DNA of 64,000 nt from JAAYLU01 sp964458805 (lineage in GTDB: Bacteria; Synergistota; Synergistia; Synergistales; Aminobacteriaceae): assembly GCA_964458805.1 (NCBI GenBank), contig CAYWKH010000001.1:1-64000 (forward strand), given 5' to 3'. The notes under the pieces were generated by a model that had not been told where the DNA came from, searched no databases, and saw only the letters and a list, made by a program, of their open reading frames with translations. Positions 16,558 through 28,037 of the stretch are shown here, one piece after another (the first letter of the stretch is position 1; each line of letters opens with the position of its first letter). Position numbers and translations under genes: made by a program.

Positions 16558-17151
16558 ATGGAAATAAGCGCCAGCATTGTAAAGGAGCTCCGCGAGCGGA
16601 CGGGCGCCGGTATGATGGACTGCAAGAACGCCCTGGTCGAGAACGTGGGGAACATTGAGAAGGCCATCGACTTTCTCCGCGAGAAGGGGCTTGCGAAGGC
16701 GGCGAAGAAAGCGTCTCGGACCGCCGCGGACGGGAGGATTTTCTCCTACATACACACCAATGGCAAGCTCGGGACGATAATCGAGCTCAACTGCGAGACG
16801 GATTTCGTCGCGAAGACCGACGAGTTCCAGGAGCTGGGGCACGAACTCTGCATGCACATAGCCGCGGCCGCCCCCCAGTTTCTTACCCCCGAGGAGGTCA
16901 CCTCGGACGTCCTGGAAAGGGAGCGCGAGATCTACAGGCAGCAGGCCCTGGAGGAGGGGAAGCCGGCGAATATAGTGGATAAGATTGCCGACGGAAAGAT
17001 AAACAAGTTCTACGAGATCAACTGCCTGCTCGAGCAGGCATGGATACGCGACGGCGATAAAAAAATCAAGGACCTCATCGTCGAGGTGATAGCAAAGCTC
17101 GGCGAGAACATCGTGGTCAGGCGCTTCTCTCGATTCTCCATAGGGGAGTAG
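16558..17151 (+). CDS. tsf: Elongation factor Ts
   Basis: The guanine nucleotide exchange factor for EF-Tu. The 197 residues carry the UBA-like N-terminus with VKELRERTGAGMMDCKNAL and the core motif LNCETDFVAKTDEFQ with the TDFV exchange signature. The protein is the short form found in many Gram-positive-like lineages, with a single core subdomain plus a compact C-terminus. SD sequence ACAGGAGG lies 10 bases before the ATG. A terminator-like hairpin follows. Confidence 0.98.
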   Translation: MEISASIVKELRERTGAGMMDCKNALVENVGNIEKAIDFLREKGLAKAAKKASRTAADGRIFSYIHTNGKLGTIIELNCETDFVAKTDEFQELGHELCMHIAAAAPQFLTPEEVTSDVLEREREIYRQQALEEGKPANIVDKIADGKINKFYEINCLLEQAWIRDGDKKIKDLIVEVIAKLGENIVVRRFSRFSIGE

Positions 17152-17167
17152 AATTTCTCAAAATATC

Positions 17168-17193
17168 GGCGGGGCCCAGGGCCTCGCCTTTTT
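17168..17193 (+). terminator. Hairpin between tsf and pyrH
   Basis: GGCGGGGCC (17168-17176) can pair with GGCCTCGCC (17179-17187), the innermost pairs opening to form the loop, and is followed by TTTTTC. It is a likely intrinsic terminator or attenuator after tsf. Confidence 0.65.
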
Positions 17194-17226
17194 CATGCCC
17201 GAAAACCCGGAAAGGAGCGGGATAAT

Positions 17227-17937
17227 TTGAAATACAAACGAATCCTATTGAAACTCTCCGGAGAAGTGCTGGCGGGGGGGCAGGCGTTCGGCTTCGACCT
17301 GGATGCCGTCCGAAGGATCGGCACGGAGATAGTCGAGGTGGCGCGAGCCGGGGTGCAGATCGCCATGGTCGTCGGGGGAGGCAACATGCTGAGGGGGAGG
17401 GACCTCGAGGCCATCGGTGTGGAGCGTTCCCAGGCGGATTACATGGGCATGCTGGCCACTGTAATGAACGCCCTCTGCCTGCAGGACGTGCTTGAGAAGT
17501 GCGGGGTCCCGACCAGGGTGCAGACCGCGATCGAGATGAGGCAGATGGCTGAGCCCTACATCCGCCGCCGGGCGCTTCGGCACCTCGAGAAGGGGCGGAT
17601 CGTGATCTTCGCCGCCGGCACCGGGTCCCCCTATTTCTCAACCGACACTGCGGCGGCCCTGAGGGCGGCGGAGACCGGCGCCGACTGCCTATTGAAAGCG
17701 ACCAAGGTAGATGGTATATATAGTGCGGATCCTAGGAAGCATCCGGAGGCGGTACTGTTGCACCGCCTCACCTACATGGAGGCCCTGGGACGCAGGCTGG
17801 AGGTCATGGATGCGGCGGCCTTCTCGCTGTGCATGGAGAACTCGATCCCCATCGTCGTCATGAACATGCTCAAGAAGGGCAACCTGAAGGAATTTCTGGT
17901 TTCGGACAAGGATATCGGCACAGTTGTCTCCGAGTGA
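17227..17937 (+). CDS. pyrH: Uridylate kinase
   Basis: Phosphorylates UMP to UDP as a hexamer in pyrimidine nucleotide synthesis. The 236 residues begin MKYKRILLKLSGEVLAGGQ from a TTG start, the standard PyrH opening of the amino-acid kinase fold, with VVGGGNMLRG for nucleotide binding and GTGSPYFSTDTAAALRA at the active site. SD sequence GGAAAGGAG lies just upstream. It lies between tsf and frr as in most bacteria. Confidence 0.97.
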   Translation: MKYKRILLKLSGEVLAGGQAFGFDLDAVRRIGTEIVEVARAGVQIAMVVGGGNMLRGRDLEAIGVERSQADYMGMLATVMNALCLQDVLEKCGVPTRVQTAIEMRQMAEPYIRRRALRHLEKGRIVIFAAGTGSPYFSTDTAAALRAAETGADCLLKATKVDGIYSADPRKHPEAVLLHRLTYMEALGRRLEVMDAAAFSLCMENSIPIVVMNMLKKGNLKEFLVSDKDIGTVVSE

Positions 17938-17983
17938 CCCCGCCTGCGTGGGGAAATACCCTTGATTGAAGGAGGATACCGTA

Positions 17984-18541
17984 ATGCCTAAGACCGAGCT
18001 TAAAGAGATGAGAGAGAGAATGGAGAGGGTAATCGAGCACCTCGACACCGAATTCCTGGCCATAAGAACGGGCCGGGCGCACCCCGGACTGGTAAGCGAC
18101 ATCAAGGTGGACTATTACGGGACGCCCACCCCGATTAAACAGGTCGCGACGATATCGATCCCGGAGGGACGCCAGATCGCGATCGCCCCGTTCGACCGCA
18201 GCACGCTCAAGATGGTCGAGAAGGCCATACTGGCCTCGTCCCTGGGGGTGACCCCGCAGAGCGACGGGGAGATCATCCGAGTCAACCTGCCCGAGCTCAC
18301 CAGGGACAGGAGGGTGGAGCTCGCGAAGCTCGTAGGCAAGTATGCCGAGGAGGGAAGGGTGGCCCTGAGGAATATCCGCAGGGATTCCAACGAGGTCCTG
18401 AAGAAGAAGGAGAAGAGCTCCGAGATCAGCGAGGACGACCTCAAGAAATTCACCAAGGAAGTGCAGGATATAACCGACGAGTTCATTAAGAACGTCGACG
18501 AGGTCCTCAAGGTCAAGGAGAAGGAGATAATGGAGGAGTAG
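17984..18541 (+). CDS. frr: Ribosome recycling factor
   Basis: Together with EF-G it splits post-termination ribosomes. The 185 residues contain the family core LDTEFLAIRTGRAHPGLVSD, IPEGRQIAIAPFDRS and the long three-helix bundle ending in DITDEFIKNVDEVLKVKEKE. The ATG at 17984 is chosen because GAAGGAGG lies at 17968-17975; the in-frame TTG at 17966 would place the SD inside the gene. Confidence 0.98.
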   Translation: MPKTELKEMRERMERVIEHLDTEFLAIRTGRAHPGLVSDIKVDYYGTPTPIKQVATISIPEGRQIAIAPFDRSTLKMVEKAILASSLGVTPQSDGEIIRVNLPELTRDRRVELAKLVGKYAEEGRVALRNIRRDSNEVLKKKEKSSEISEDDLKKFTKEVQDITDEFIKNVDEVLKVKEKEIMEE

Positions 18542-18578
18542 GCCGGGCCTCGGCCCGGACGGTATGGAGGTGTGCAGG

Positions 18579-19562
18579 ATGACTCTCCCGAAGGTCTACG
18601 TCACGCGAAGGATCCAGGATTCCGGCATGAACCTGCTGGACGGCAGGGTGGAATACGAGGTGTGGGAGGAGGGCCGCCCGGTCGAAAGGGGCGTGCTGCT
18701 GCAGAAGGCCGCGGCCGCGGACGGCCTGCTCGCGACTCTGTCGGACAGGATAGACGACGAATTCCTCTCGCTCTGTCCCGGATTGAAGGTCGTCAGCAAC
18801 TACGCGGTCGGCTACGACAACATCGACGTGAAGGCCGCGACCGCCAGGGGTGTGGTTGTGACCAACACGCCGGATGTGCTCACCGCCGCCACGGCGGACA
18901 TAGCCTTCACCCTCATGCTTGCGAGCGCGCGCAGGCTGGTTGAGGGGAGCGAGTTCCTAAGGTCGGGAGAGTGGGTGACCTGGCAGCCCAACCTGCTTCT
19001 CGGCGCCGACGTGTCCGGGGCCGTCCTCGGAATATACGGCATGGGCAAGATAGGTCAGGCCGTGGCTCGGAGGGCCAGGGGGTTCGACATGGAGATCCTG
19101 TATGTCAACCGCTCTCCGAGGGAGGAGGTGGAGCGGGAGCTCGACGCTAGGAGGGTAGCGTTCGAGGATCTGCTTGCGAGGAGCGATTTCATCTCAATTC
19201 ACTGTCCGCTCAGCGACGAAACCCGCGGGCTGTTCAACGAGAGTACCCTGCGCTCCATGAAAAAGACCGCGTACCTGATAAACACGTCGCGCGGCCCGGT
19301 GGTGGACCAGCGGGCCCTGTACCGGGCCTGCTCCGAGGGGTGGATAGCCGGCGCGGGTCTTGACGTGTTCGACATCGAACCGGTGCCCCTTGACGAGCCG
19401 CTGCTGACCCTGAAGAACGTCACGACCATACCGCACCTCGGTAGCGCCACTATCAGGACCAGGGAGGCCATGGCGAGGCTGGCCGCCGAGAACCTGCTCG
19501 CGGCGCTGGAGGGGCGGAGGCCCTCGGCGGTGGTTAACCCGGAGGTCCTGGACGGAAGATAG
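18579..19562 (+). CDS. D-isomer-specific 2-hydroxyacid dehydrogenase (glyoxylate/hydroxypyruvate reductase-like)
   Basis: An NAD(P)-dependent reductase of 327 residues. The nucleotide-binding fold shows GIYGMGKIGQAVARRARGF (GxGxxG near residue 150), the catalytic Arg in NTSRGPVVDQ, a Glu in FDIEPVPLDEP, and the catalytic His in PHLGSATIRTREAM. These fit the glyoxylate/hydroxypyruvate reductase branch, although the true substrate is not fixed by sequence. The ATG at 18579 follows the SD sequence GGAGGTG; an in-frame ATG at 18564 precedes that site. It lies 37 bases after frr and ends at a strong terminator. Confidence 0.9.
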   Translation: MTLPKVYVTRRIQDSGMNLLDGRVEYEVWEEGRPVERGVLLQKAAAADGLLATLSDRIDDEFLSLCPGLKVVSNYAVGYDNIDVKAATARGVVVTNTPDVLTAATADIAFTLMLASARRLVEGSEFLRSGEWVTWQPNLLLGADVSGAVLGIYGMGKIGQAVARRARGFDMEILYVNRSPREEVERELDARRVAFEDLLARSDFISIHCPLSDETRGLFNESTLRSMKKTAYLINTSRGPVVDQRALYRACSEGWIAGAGLDVFDIEPVPLDEPLLTLKNVTTIPHLGSATIRTREAMARLAAENLLAALEGRRPSAVVNPEVLDGR

Positions 19563-19568
19563 CATAAA

Positions 19569-19600
19569 AGAGGGGGCCCTGCGAGGCCCCCTCTTTTTCC
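19569..19600. terminator. Bidirectional terminator between dehydrogenase and aminotransferase
   Basis: AGAGGGGGCC pairs with GGCCCCCTCT around a six-base loop, with A residues on one side and TTTTT on the other, so it can end transcription from both converging genes. Confidence 0.9.
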
Positions 19601-19605
19601 CTGCT

Positions 19606-20796
19606 TCAGTCGATATCCTCGAGGAACTCCCTGAGCCGACGCATGCCCTCGCGAATCTCCTCCTCGGAGTTGGCGTAGGAGACGCGCACGTTGCCGCCCG
19701 CCATGAACGCGCTTCCGGGGACGAGCGCCACGTACTTGGAGTCGAGCAGGATCCTGCAGAAGGCCGCGTCGTCGGCTATGACCTCACCCCTCCACGACCT
19801 CCCTATCAGCCCCTCCACGTTGAACCAGACGTAGAAGGCCCCGTTGGGCTCGGTGAACGTTATTCCGGGCATCTCCCTCATCAGGTCGACTATGAGGTCG
19901 CGTCTACGGCTGAAGGCGCCGTGCATGGCGACCACGTCCGCCTCCGCCTCCCTCAGTGCGCCCAGGGAGGCCCACTGGGCGACAGAGCAGGCGTTGGACG
20001 TGATATGCCCCTGCAAGTCGTTCAGGTAGCCCATTATCCCGGACGGGCCGAGGGCGTAGCCTATCCGCCAGCCCGTCATGGCGAACGCCTTGCTGACCCC
20101 GTTGATTATGATTGCTCGGTCCCGCGCCTCCGGGACCAGGTTCAGGACCTGATGGTGGACAGCGTCGCCGTAGACCAGCCTCTCGTATATCTCGTCGAAG
20201 AGTATTGTTATGTCCCGCTCCACAGCGAGCTCCGCCAGGGCCGCGAGACAATCCCTGTCGTACACCGCGCCAGTGGGGTTGTTCGGCGTATTGATTATCA
20301 TCGCCCTGGTCCTGTTCGTGACCGCCCTCCTGGCATCCTCGATCCGCGGCATGAACGAGGTGTTCGACGTGTCGACCAGGACGGCCTTGCCGTCGAAGAA
20401 GCGGATCTGCTCGACGTAGCTCACCCAGGCCGGGGTGAAGACCATCACTTCGTCGTCGGGGTCGATCAGGCAGCCCAGGGCCTCGTACAGAAGGGGCTTC
20501 GCCCCGGCCCCTATCACCACGTCCGCTGGCTTGTACTCCAGGCCGAACCTATCCTTGTAGTATGCGCAGACCGCCTCCCTGAGCTCGGGTATTCCCGCGC
20601 CCGCGGTGTAGTGAGTCTGACCGCCTCGCATAGCCTCGTCCGCATACCTGATGGCGGAGGGCGGAGAGTTGAAATCGGGCTCCCCCGCGCCGAAGGATAC
20701 GACCGGTTTCCCCTCCCGCTTCAGGCTCTTCGCCTTGGCGGAGACTGCGAGAGTCGCGGAGGGCTCCATGTTTCGGGCCCTGGCGGACACATGCAT
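19606..20796 (-). CDS. Pyridoxal-phosphate aminotransferase, class I (aspartate aminotransferase-like)
   Basis: A fold-type I transaminase, probably acting on aspartate or another amino acid with 2-oxoglutarate. It shows VSFGAGEPDFNSPPSAIRYA near the N-terminus, NTPNNPTGAVYDRD for substrate and cofactor contacts, and the PLP lysine motif INGVSKAFAMTGWRIGYALG near residue 240, with VRVSYANSEEEI toward the C-terminus. The ATG at 20796 is preferred over 20802, since AAGGAGG ends only 2 bases before the latter. The exact substrate cannot be read. Confidence 0.9.
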   Translation of the reverse strand: MHVSARARNMEPSATLAVSAKAKSLKREGKPVVSFGAGEPDFNSPPSAIRYADEAMRGGQTHYTAGAGIPELREAVCAYYKDRFGLEYKPADVVIGAGAKPLLYEALGCLIDPDDEVMVFTPAWVSYVEQIRFFDGKAVLVDTSNTSFMPRIEDARRAVTNRTRAMIINTPNNPTGAVYDRDCLAALAELAVERDITILFDEIYERLVYGDAVHHQVLNLVPEARDRAIIINGVSKAFAMTGWRIGYALGPSGIMGYLNDLQGHITSNACSVAQWASLGALREAEADVVAMHGAFSRRRDLIVDLMREMPGITFTEPNGAFYVWFNVEGLIGRSWRGEVIADDAAFCRILLDSKYVALVPGSAFMAGGNVRVSYANSEEEIREGMRRLREFLEDID

Positions 20797-20854
20797 GAAC
20801 ATCGCCTCCTTGCCCGCGCCGCGGGCCTGCGGTTTTTTATCGTGCCGGGTTTTC

Positions 20855-20883
20855 TTGCCCTTCCCTTTCCCGGGTGCTAGAAT
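20855..20883 (+). promoter_or_regulatory. Promoter of hpf
   Basis: TTGCCC (20855-20860) and TAGAAT (20878-20883) are 17 bases apart, 36 bases upstream of hpf, in the short divergent gap with the aminotransferase gene. Confidence 0.6.
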
Positions 20884-20918
20884 AATACCATACTACGAGT
20901 CTGATTGGAGGGGGTAGC

Positions 20919-21455
20919 ATGGACATACGTTTCGTGACCCGCGGAGTCGACATGAAGGACGAGCTGAAGGACTACATGGAGAGCAAGATGTCCAAGCTGG
21001 AGAGGTTTTTCAACCGCATCATAGACAGCCAGATCGTCGTCAGTTTCGGGCGGGGCCTGTACACCGTGGAAATCACCTCCAACGCGAACGGGGTAATCAT
21101 GAGGGGGCAGGAGAACGACTCGGACATGAGGAAGGCCTTCGACCAGGCGCTCAAGAACCTTGAGCGTCAGATCAAGAGGCACAAGAGCTACCTCAAGGAC
21201 AGGGCGCAGCTCAAGACCCACGACGTCTCCTTCGAGATCGCGGCGGTGGAGCCCGAGCTCCCCATTCCGCCGGTGGAGGACATAGTCAGGGTCAAGCGCT
21301 TCCCGCTCCGGCCGATGAGCGCGAAGGAGGCCACCATGCAGATGGAGCTCCTCGGACACGAGTTCTTCCTGTTCAAGAACGCGGAGTACGGCGGAGTAAA
21401 CGTCGTCTACAAGAGAAAGGACGGGGGTTACGGGCTCCTCGAGCCCACGGAGTGA
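20919..21455 (+). CDS. hpf: Ribosome hibernation promoting factor, long form
   Basis: The 178 residues have the S30AE/YfiA domain at the N-terminus (MDIRFVTRGVDMKDELKDYM, with the conserved basic helix QALKNLERQIKRHKSYLKD). A separate C-terminal domain, VKRFPLRPMSAKEATMQME, then GHEFFLFKNAEYGGVNVVYK, mediates dimerisation of 70S ribosomes into 100S particles. The length identifies long HPF. SD sequence GGAGGGGG stands before the ATG, and a terminator follows. Confidence 0.96.
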   Translation: MDIRFVTRGVDMKDELKDYMESKMSKLERFFNRIIDSQIVVSFGRGLYTVEITSNANGVIMRGQENDSDMRKAFDQALKNLERQIKRHKSYLKDRAQLKTHDVSFEIAAVEPELPIPPVEDIVRVKRFPLRPMSAKEATMQMELLGHEFFLFKNAEYGGVNVVYKRKDGGYGLLEPTE

Positions 21456-21502
21456 GGCGGCGGCGAATGCGGTCCCTCGCGGCCTTCGTTTCGAACAGCA
21501 CG

Positions 21503-21528
21503 AAAGGGACCCGAAAGGGTCCTTTTCT
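21503..21528 (+). terminator. Terminator after hpf
   Basis: GGACCC and GGGTCC flank a GAAA tetraloop, with A residues extending the stem and TTTTCT behind it. Confidence 0.8.
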
Positions 21529-21549
21529 CACTGGAAGAGGGGATAGGTG

Positions 21550-21913
21550 ATGCACGAGCTGTCGCTGGCAGACGCCATCGTGTCGGCCCTCGTCAAGAAG
21601 TGCGAGGAGGAGGGGTGGGGAACGGTGAGGGTGGTGAACCTCCGCGTCGGCGCCCTCCGCCAGGTCTTCCCCGAGATGCTCCTGTTCGCCAGCGCCGACA
21701 TCTTCGGAGGCGGCGGGCAGTCCATCCTGTCGGTGCTCTNNNNNNNNNNCGGCCCTTGAGATAGAGGAGGTTCCCCTCTCCTGGAGGTGCGGGGAGTGCT
21801 GTGGTGTCTGGACCGAGGAGACCGGGGCCTGCCCGCTGTGCGGCTCCTCCAGGCGCGAGACCCTCACCGGCATGGAGCTGGAAATTCAATCGGTGGAGGT
21901 AGAGGCGCCGTGA
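21550..21913 (+). CDS. hypA: Hydrogenase maturation nickel chaperone HypA, interrupted by an assembly gap
   Basis: HypA delivers nickel to the NiFe hydrogenase large subunit with HypB. The N-terminus MHELSLADAIVSALVKK contains the nickel-binding MHE start. The C-terminal half has the zinc site WRCGECCG followed by CPLCGSSRRETLTGMELEI. The two halves are separated by ten N (21740-21749) and lie in different frames, so the gap size is not exact. No evidence suggests the gene is broken in the organism. Its TGA overlaps the GTG of hypB. Confidence 0.93.
21740..21749. other. Run of ten N (assembly gap)
   Basis: Ten undetermined bases inside hypA. The reading frame changes across them, so the number of N does not equal the true length. 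Confidence 0.99.
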
Positions 21914-22564
21914 ACAGGATAATCACACTTCAACAGTCGGTAATGGCCGAGGACGAGAAGTTTGCGTCGTCCATCAGGGAGAGGAATGCCCGGATGGGGC
22001 TTCTCATGGTTAATATCATAGGCTCGCCCGGCAGCGGCAAGACCACCCTGCTCGAGAGGACTGCGCTGAATGCGGGCCTCGCCATGGCCGTGATCGAGGG
22101 GGATCTCGCCACCGACAGGGACGCCGAGCGGATGGCGCGCCTAGGCGTCCCCGTGGTGCAGATAAACACCAGGGGCGGCTGCCACCTGGAGGCCAACGTG
22201 GTGGAGAGGGCGATGGAGTCTCTCCCGCTGGACACTTTGGACGTGCTGTTCGTCGAGAATGTGGGCAACCTCGTCTGCCCGGCGGAGTTCGACCTGGGGG
22301 AGGACTTCAAGGTAGCGGTCCTGAGCGCCCCGGAGGGGGCGGACAAGCCGCTGAAGTACCCCTACCTGTTCGCCTCGGCCAAGGCCGTTCTGTTGACCAA
22401 GACGGACCTGCTGCCCCACCTCTCGTTCGACACGGGCATGTTCGACGCCGACGTCGAAAGGTTGAACCCCGGCGTTCCAGTGTTCAGGACGGACTCGATA
22501 TCCGGGGCCGGGATAGCCGAATGGGTGGACTTCATCAGGCTCAAGGCCAGGGAGAAGAGGGCGA

Positions 22565-22575
<11 letters not shown>
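21910..22575 (+). CDS. hypB: Hydrogenase maturation GTPase HypB
   Basis: A SIMIBI-class GTPase that powers nickel insertion into hydrogenase. The 221 residues include the P-loop NIIGSPGSGKTTLLERT (near residue 36), the metal-binding and switch region INTRGGCHLEANVVERAM, the Walker B-like LFVENVGNLVCPAEFDLGE and the guanine-specificity motif TKTDLL. The CxxCGC N-terminal nickel site of E. coli HypB and the His-rich stretch seen in some homologues are both absent. GTG at 21910 overlaps the hypA stop. The other hyp genes are not in the window. Confidence 0.95.
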
Positions 22576-24565
<1,990 letters not shown>

Positions 24566-25369
24566 ATCGACCCTGACGGCCTGTTGGAGGCGGGCCGGGG
24601 CGTCGGTTATCGACGCGGACGCCATAGCGCGCGAGGTATGGCGCCGCCCGGAGATCGTCTCCGGCGCCGTCTCCCTGTGGGGGGAGGTCATCCTGGACGA
24701 AAGAGGCGCTGTGCTGCCAGGAAGGGTCGCGGACAGGGCGTTCGTCGACGCCGTCGAATACCGCCGCCTGTGCGACCTCGTGCATCCGGCGGTCATGGAC
24801 GAGATGGAGAGGATGGCGGCCGCCATGGATGGGTGGGTGGTGGCCGAGATCCCCCTGCTGTTCGAGGTGGGGGTGCCCTGGTGGGTGGATGCGACCGTCT
24901 ACGTCTCCGCCCCGTCGGAGCGGCGCGTCGAGCGCAACAGCGCGAGGGGGTGGACCGAGGGGGAGATCGCTCGCAGGGAGGCCTTCCTGCTCCCCGCCGA
25001 GGAGAAGAGGCGGCTCGCGACCTACGAGGTCGATAACGGCGGATCCGTCGAGGAGATGGTATCGCGGGCCGAGAGCCTGGCCGCGCTATTTATGAGGGCG
25101 AGCCGGCTAGTCCGTTGCGCCGTGGCCTTCGACGGGGAGGAGGGGCTGAGTCGCTACCTCGACCTTCTCGAGGTCGAGCGCCTCGCGGCGCGTCCCGTGG
25201 TCGTCCGGGGTGAGACCGCCTGCGGGGCGCTCCTCCAGCTCTCCTTTTTCAGCCTCGAGAGCCTGTTCCCCTTGCTGAGCGCGGTGGATGCCGTTCGGGG
25301 CCCGTGCATCGAGAGGGTGCGCCGCCTGAGGTGGAAGGAGAGGCTGGAGATGCTTGAGGAGCTGCGGGT

Positions 25370-27979
25370 GTGAAGATCATCACCAGCCACATGGGCAGCG
25401 ACTTCGACTCTCTCGCGAGCATGGTGGCCGCCTCCAGGCTCTACCCCGACGCGAAGCTGTGCCTCTCCGGCTCCGCCGGGCGGACAGTCCGGGAGTTTCT
25501 GAAGAGGAACGCCTCCCGATGGACCGTCCTGACGCCGCGGAAGGTTAAGTTCGACGAGATAACGCTCCTGGTGGTGGTGGACGCGAGGTCCAGATCGAGG
25601 ATCGGCCCGTTCGCCTCCCTGCTAGGCAAGAAGAGCGTCGAGGTGCACGTCTACGATCACCACCCGCCCTCGAGCGACGATATCGACGGCAAGAGGGTCG
25701 TAATAGAGCCGCTGGGCGCGTGCACCACCCTCATGGTGGAGATACTGCTGGAGAGGGGCGTCCCGATAGCGCCCCACGAGGCCACCCTGTTCGCCACCGG
25801 CATCTACGAGGACACTGGGGGTCTCACGTTCGGCGGGACGACCTCGCGGGACTTCGCGGCCGTCTCGCGCCTGAAGGAGCTGGGCGGCGACATCGCCTCC
25901 ATCCCCTCCTTCATAGAGATGTCCCTGTCCGCGCCGGAGAGGCGCCTGCTGGATCTGCTGGTCGAGAACGCCTGGGAGCGCTTCATTAACGGGGCCAAGA
26001 CGGTCTTCTCGGCGGTGTCCTACCCTGAGTACGTGGACGGCCTGTCCCTGTTCGTCCACCGCCTTCGCGACTACTTCGAGGCCGACGTCGCCATAGCCGC
26101 GGTGAAGATGGACAACAGGACCTACCTGGTGGGGCGTAGCTTCGAGGACGTGCTCGACGTGGCCGCTTTCCTCGCTCCGCTGGGGGGGGGAGGGCACCCC
26201 CAGGCCGCCTCCGTTACCCTTCAAAACACAAAGCCCCTGCCGCTCGTGAAGGAGATGGAGCACCTGCTGTCAGGCGCTATAAAACCATCCCTGACCGCCG
26301 GGGACATAATGACCTCACCCGTCATGGTAGTCCCGCCCGACTCGCTCGTCGACGATGCCTACAGGACGATGCTCCGCTACGGTCACTCGGCCCTTCCCGT
26401 GGTCAAGGGGAAGAACACGCTCGGCATGATCACGAGGAAGGACCTGGACAAGGCCCACCTTCACGGGTTCGGCAAGACCCTGATAAGGGAGTTCATGACC
26501 GAGGGGATTATGACCGTGCCGAGTGGGGCGTCGATCAGGGAGGTCCACCGCCTGTTCGTCATGCACAGCATCGGCAGGCTGCCCGTGGTCGACGATGGGA
26601 GAATAGTCGGGATCATCACCAGGACCGACCTGGTCAAGGCCCTGTACCCGCTCTTCCTCCCCGCGGAGGAGCGAAGGACGGCGCCGGAACTGCCCTGGAT
26701 GGAGGATATCACCGCGCTTCTCGACGAACAGCTCGCCCAGAGGCAGAAGGACGTGCTCGCGGCGCTGGGAGGCCGAGCGGAGAAGCTGGGCATGAGGGCC
26801 TTCATAGTGGGAGGCATAGTGCGCGACCTTCTCCTGCGCAGGGAGAACCTCGACCTGGACATAGTGGTGGAGGGGGATGCGGTTCGGCTGCTGAGGAGCT
26901 TCGAGAAGGACGGGTTCAGGGTGTCGGTCCACGAGAGGTACAAGACAGGGACCATATCCTTTCCGGGCGGCCTGAAGGTGGACATAGCCACGGCCAGGAG
27001 GGAGTTCTACGAATTCCCGGTCGCCCAGCCGAAGGTATTCAGCGGCTCCCTGAAGCACGACCTGTACCGCAGGGACTTCACGGTGAACGCGATGGCGGTG
27101 TCCATCAACCCCTCGACACGCGGCGTGCTGGTCGACTACTTCGGGGGCAGGCAGGATCTCGTCCGGAAGGCGCTCAAGACCCTTCACAACCTCAGCTTCG
27201 TCGAGGACCCCACGCGGGTGATACGCGCGGTGCGTCTGGAGCAGCGGCTCGGCCTGGCGATGGAGGACAACACCCTCAGGCTGGTCAGGAGCTGCATTCG
27301 CGGCGGTCTCCTAGTCCGCCTGTCAGGGTTTCGCCTGAGAAGCGAGCTTGAACTGTCGTTCAGCGAGAAGTACCCGTGGGCCGCCGCCAGGCGAATGGGG
27401 GAGCTCGGCGCTTGGGATGTCCTCTTCCCCGGGATCAGGTTCGGCGACTCCAGCAGGCGCACCTTTCGCAGGCTTGGCGCCTTCCTGGCCAGGATCTCGC
27501 GCGGCTTCCCCGACTTCAAGGGTCGCCAGTGGCTGGCCTTCTTCTCGGCGCTCCTGATGGAGTCCCCCGAAAATACCAGGGTCTCCGCACTGGACAGGCT
27601 TCATCTCTCCGACTTCGAGCGAAACCTTGTAGTAAAATGCATCACGGGGCTCAGGGCCGCCGAGCACGAGCTGGGAGGGAGATCCGGCCCCTCGAACTCC
27701 GCGATAGCCGAGTTCCTGGATGACCACGCTCCCCTGGAGGCCCTCTTCTGGAGCGCGGCAACGGAGAGGTGGAGGGTCAGGAGGAGGCTCTTGACCTACC
27801 TGACCAGGCTTCACTCGGTCCAACCCCTGCTGACCGGGGCCGATCTGCTGAAGCTGGGTTACGCGCCGAACCCGCGCATCGGGGTGATACTGCGGAAACT
27901 GCGGCTTCTGCGCCTGGACGAGGAGCTGCGGACCAGGGAGGAAGAGATTGAGTTCGTGCTGAAGCACTTCCCGGTGTAA
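25370..27979 (+). CDS. DHH-CBS-tRNA nucleotidyltransferase fusion (likely A-adding enzyme)
   Basis: An 869-residue multidomain protein. Residues 1-300 are a DHH phosphoesterase module (GSDFDSLASMVA, VVVDARSRSR, VYDHHPPSSDDI, then the DHHA1 motif GGGGHPQAASV). Two CBS domains follow (about 310-430: MTSPVMVVPPDSLVDDAY and TEGIMTVPSGASIREV). The C-terminal half is a class II tRNA nucleotidyltransferase with VGGIVRDLLLRRENLDLDIV, YRRDFTVNAMAV and DPTRVIRAVRLEQRLGL. The same architecture is known for A-adding enzymes in lineages where CC- and A-addition are split between two proteins. A full CCA-adding role cannot be excluded from sequence. GTG start; overlaps the coaE stop. Confidence 0.88.
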   Translation: MKIITSHMGSDFDSLASMVAASRLYPDAKLCLSGSAGRTVREFLKRNASRWTVLTPRKVKFDEITLLVVVDARSRSRIGPFASLLGKKSVEVHVYDHHPPSSDDIDGKRVVIEPLGACTTLMVEILLERGVPIAPHEATLFATGIYEDTGGLTFGGTTSRDFAAVSRLKELGGDIASIPSFIEMSLSAPERRLLDLLVENAWERFINGAKTVFSAVSYPEYVDGLSLFVHRLRDYFEADVAIAAVKMDNRTYLVGRSFEDVLDVAAFLAPLGGGGHPQAASVTLQNTKPLPLVKEMEHLLSGAIKPSLTAGDIMTSPVMVVPPDSLVDDAYRTMLRYGHSALPVVKGKNTLGMITRKDLDKAHLHGFGKTLIREFMTEGIMTVPSGASIREVHRLFVMHSIGRLPVVDDGRIVGIITRTDLVKALYPLFLPAEERRTAPELPWMEDITALLDEQLAQRQKDVLAALGGRAEKLGMRAFIVGGIVRDLLLRRENLDLDIVVEGDAVRLLRSFEKDGFRVSVHERYKTGTISFPGGLKVDIATARREFYEFPVAQPKVFSGSLKHDLYRRDFTVNAMAVSINPSTRGVLVDYFGGRQDLVRKALKTLHNLSFVEDPTRVIRAVRLEQRLGLAMEDNTLRLVRSCIRGGLLVRLSGFRLRSELELSFSEKYPWAAARRMGELGAWDVLFPGIRFGDSSRRTFRRLGAFLARISRGFPDFKGRQWLAFFSALLMESPENTRVSALDRLHLSDFERNLVVKCITGLRAAEHELGGRSGPSNSAIAEFLDDHAPLEALFWSAATERWRVRRRLLTYLTRLHSVQPLLTGADLLKLGYAPNPRIGVILRKLRLLRLDEELRTREEEIEFVLKHFPV

Positions 27980-28037
27980 AGCGCCTGTACGGCTCTGCCG
28001 CGAGTACATCGAAAAGAGAACAAGGAGAGTGACTGTT

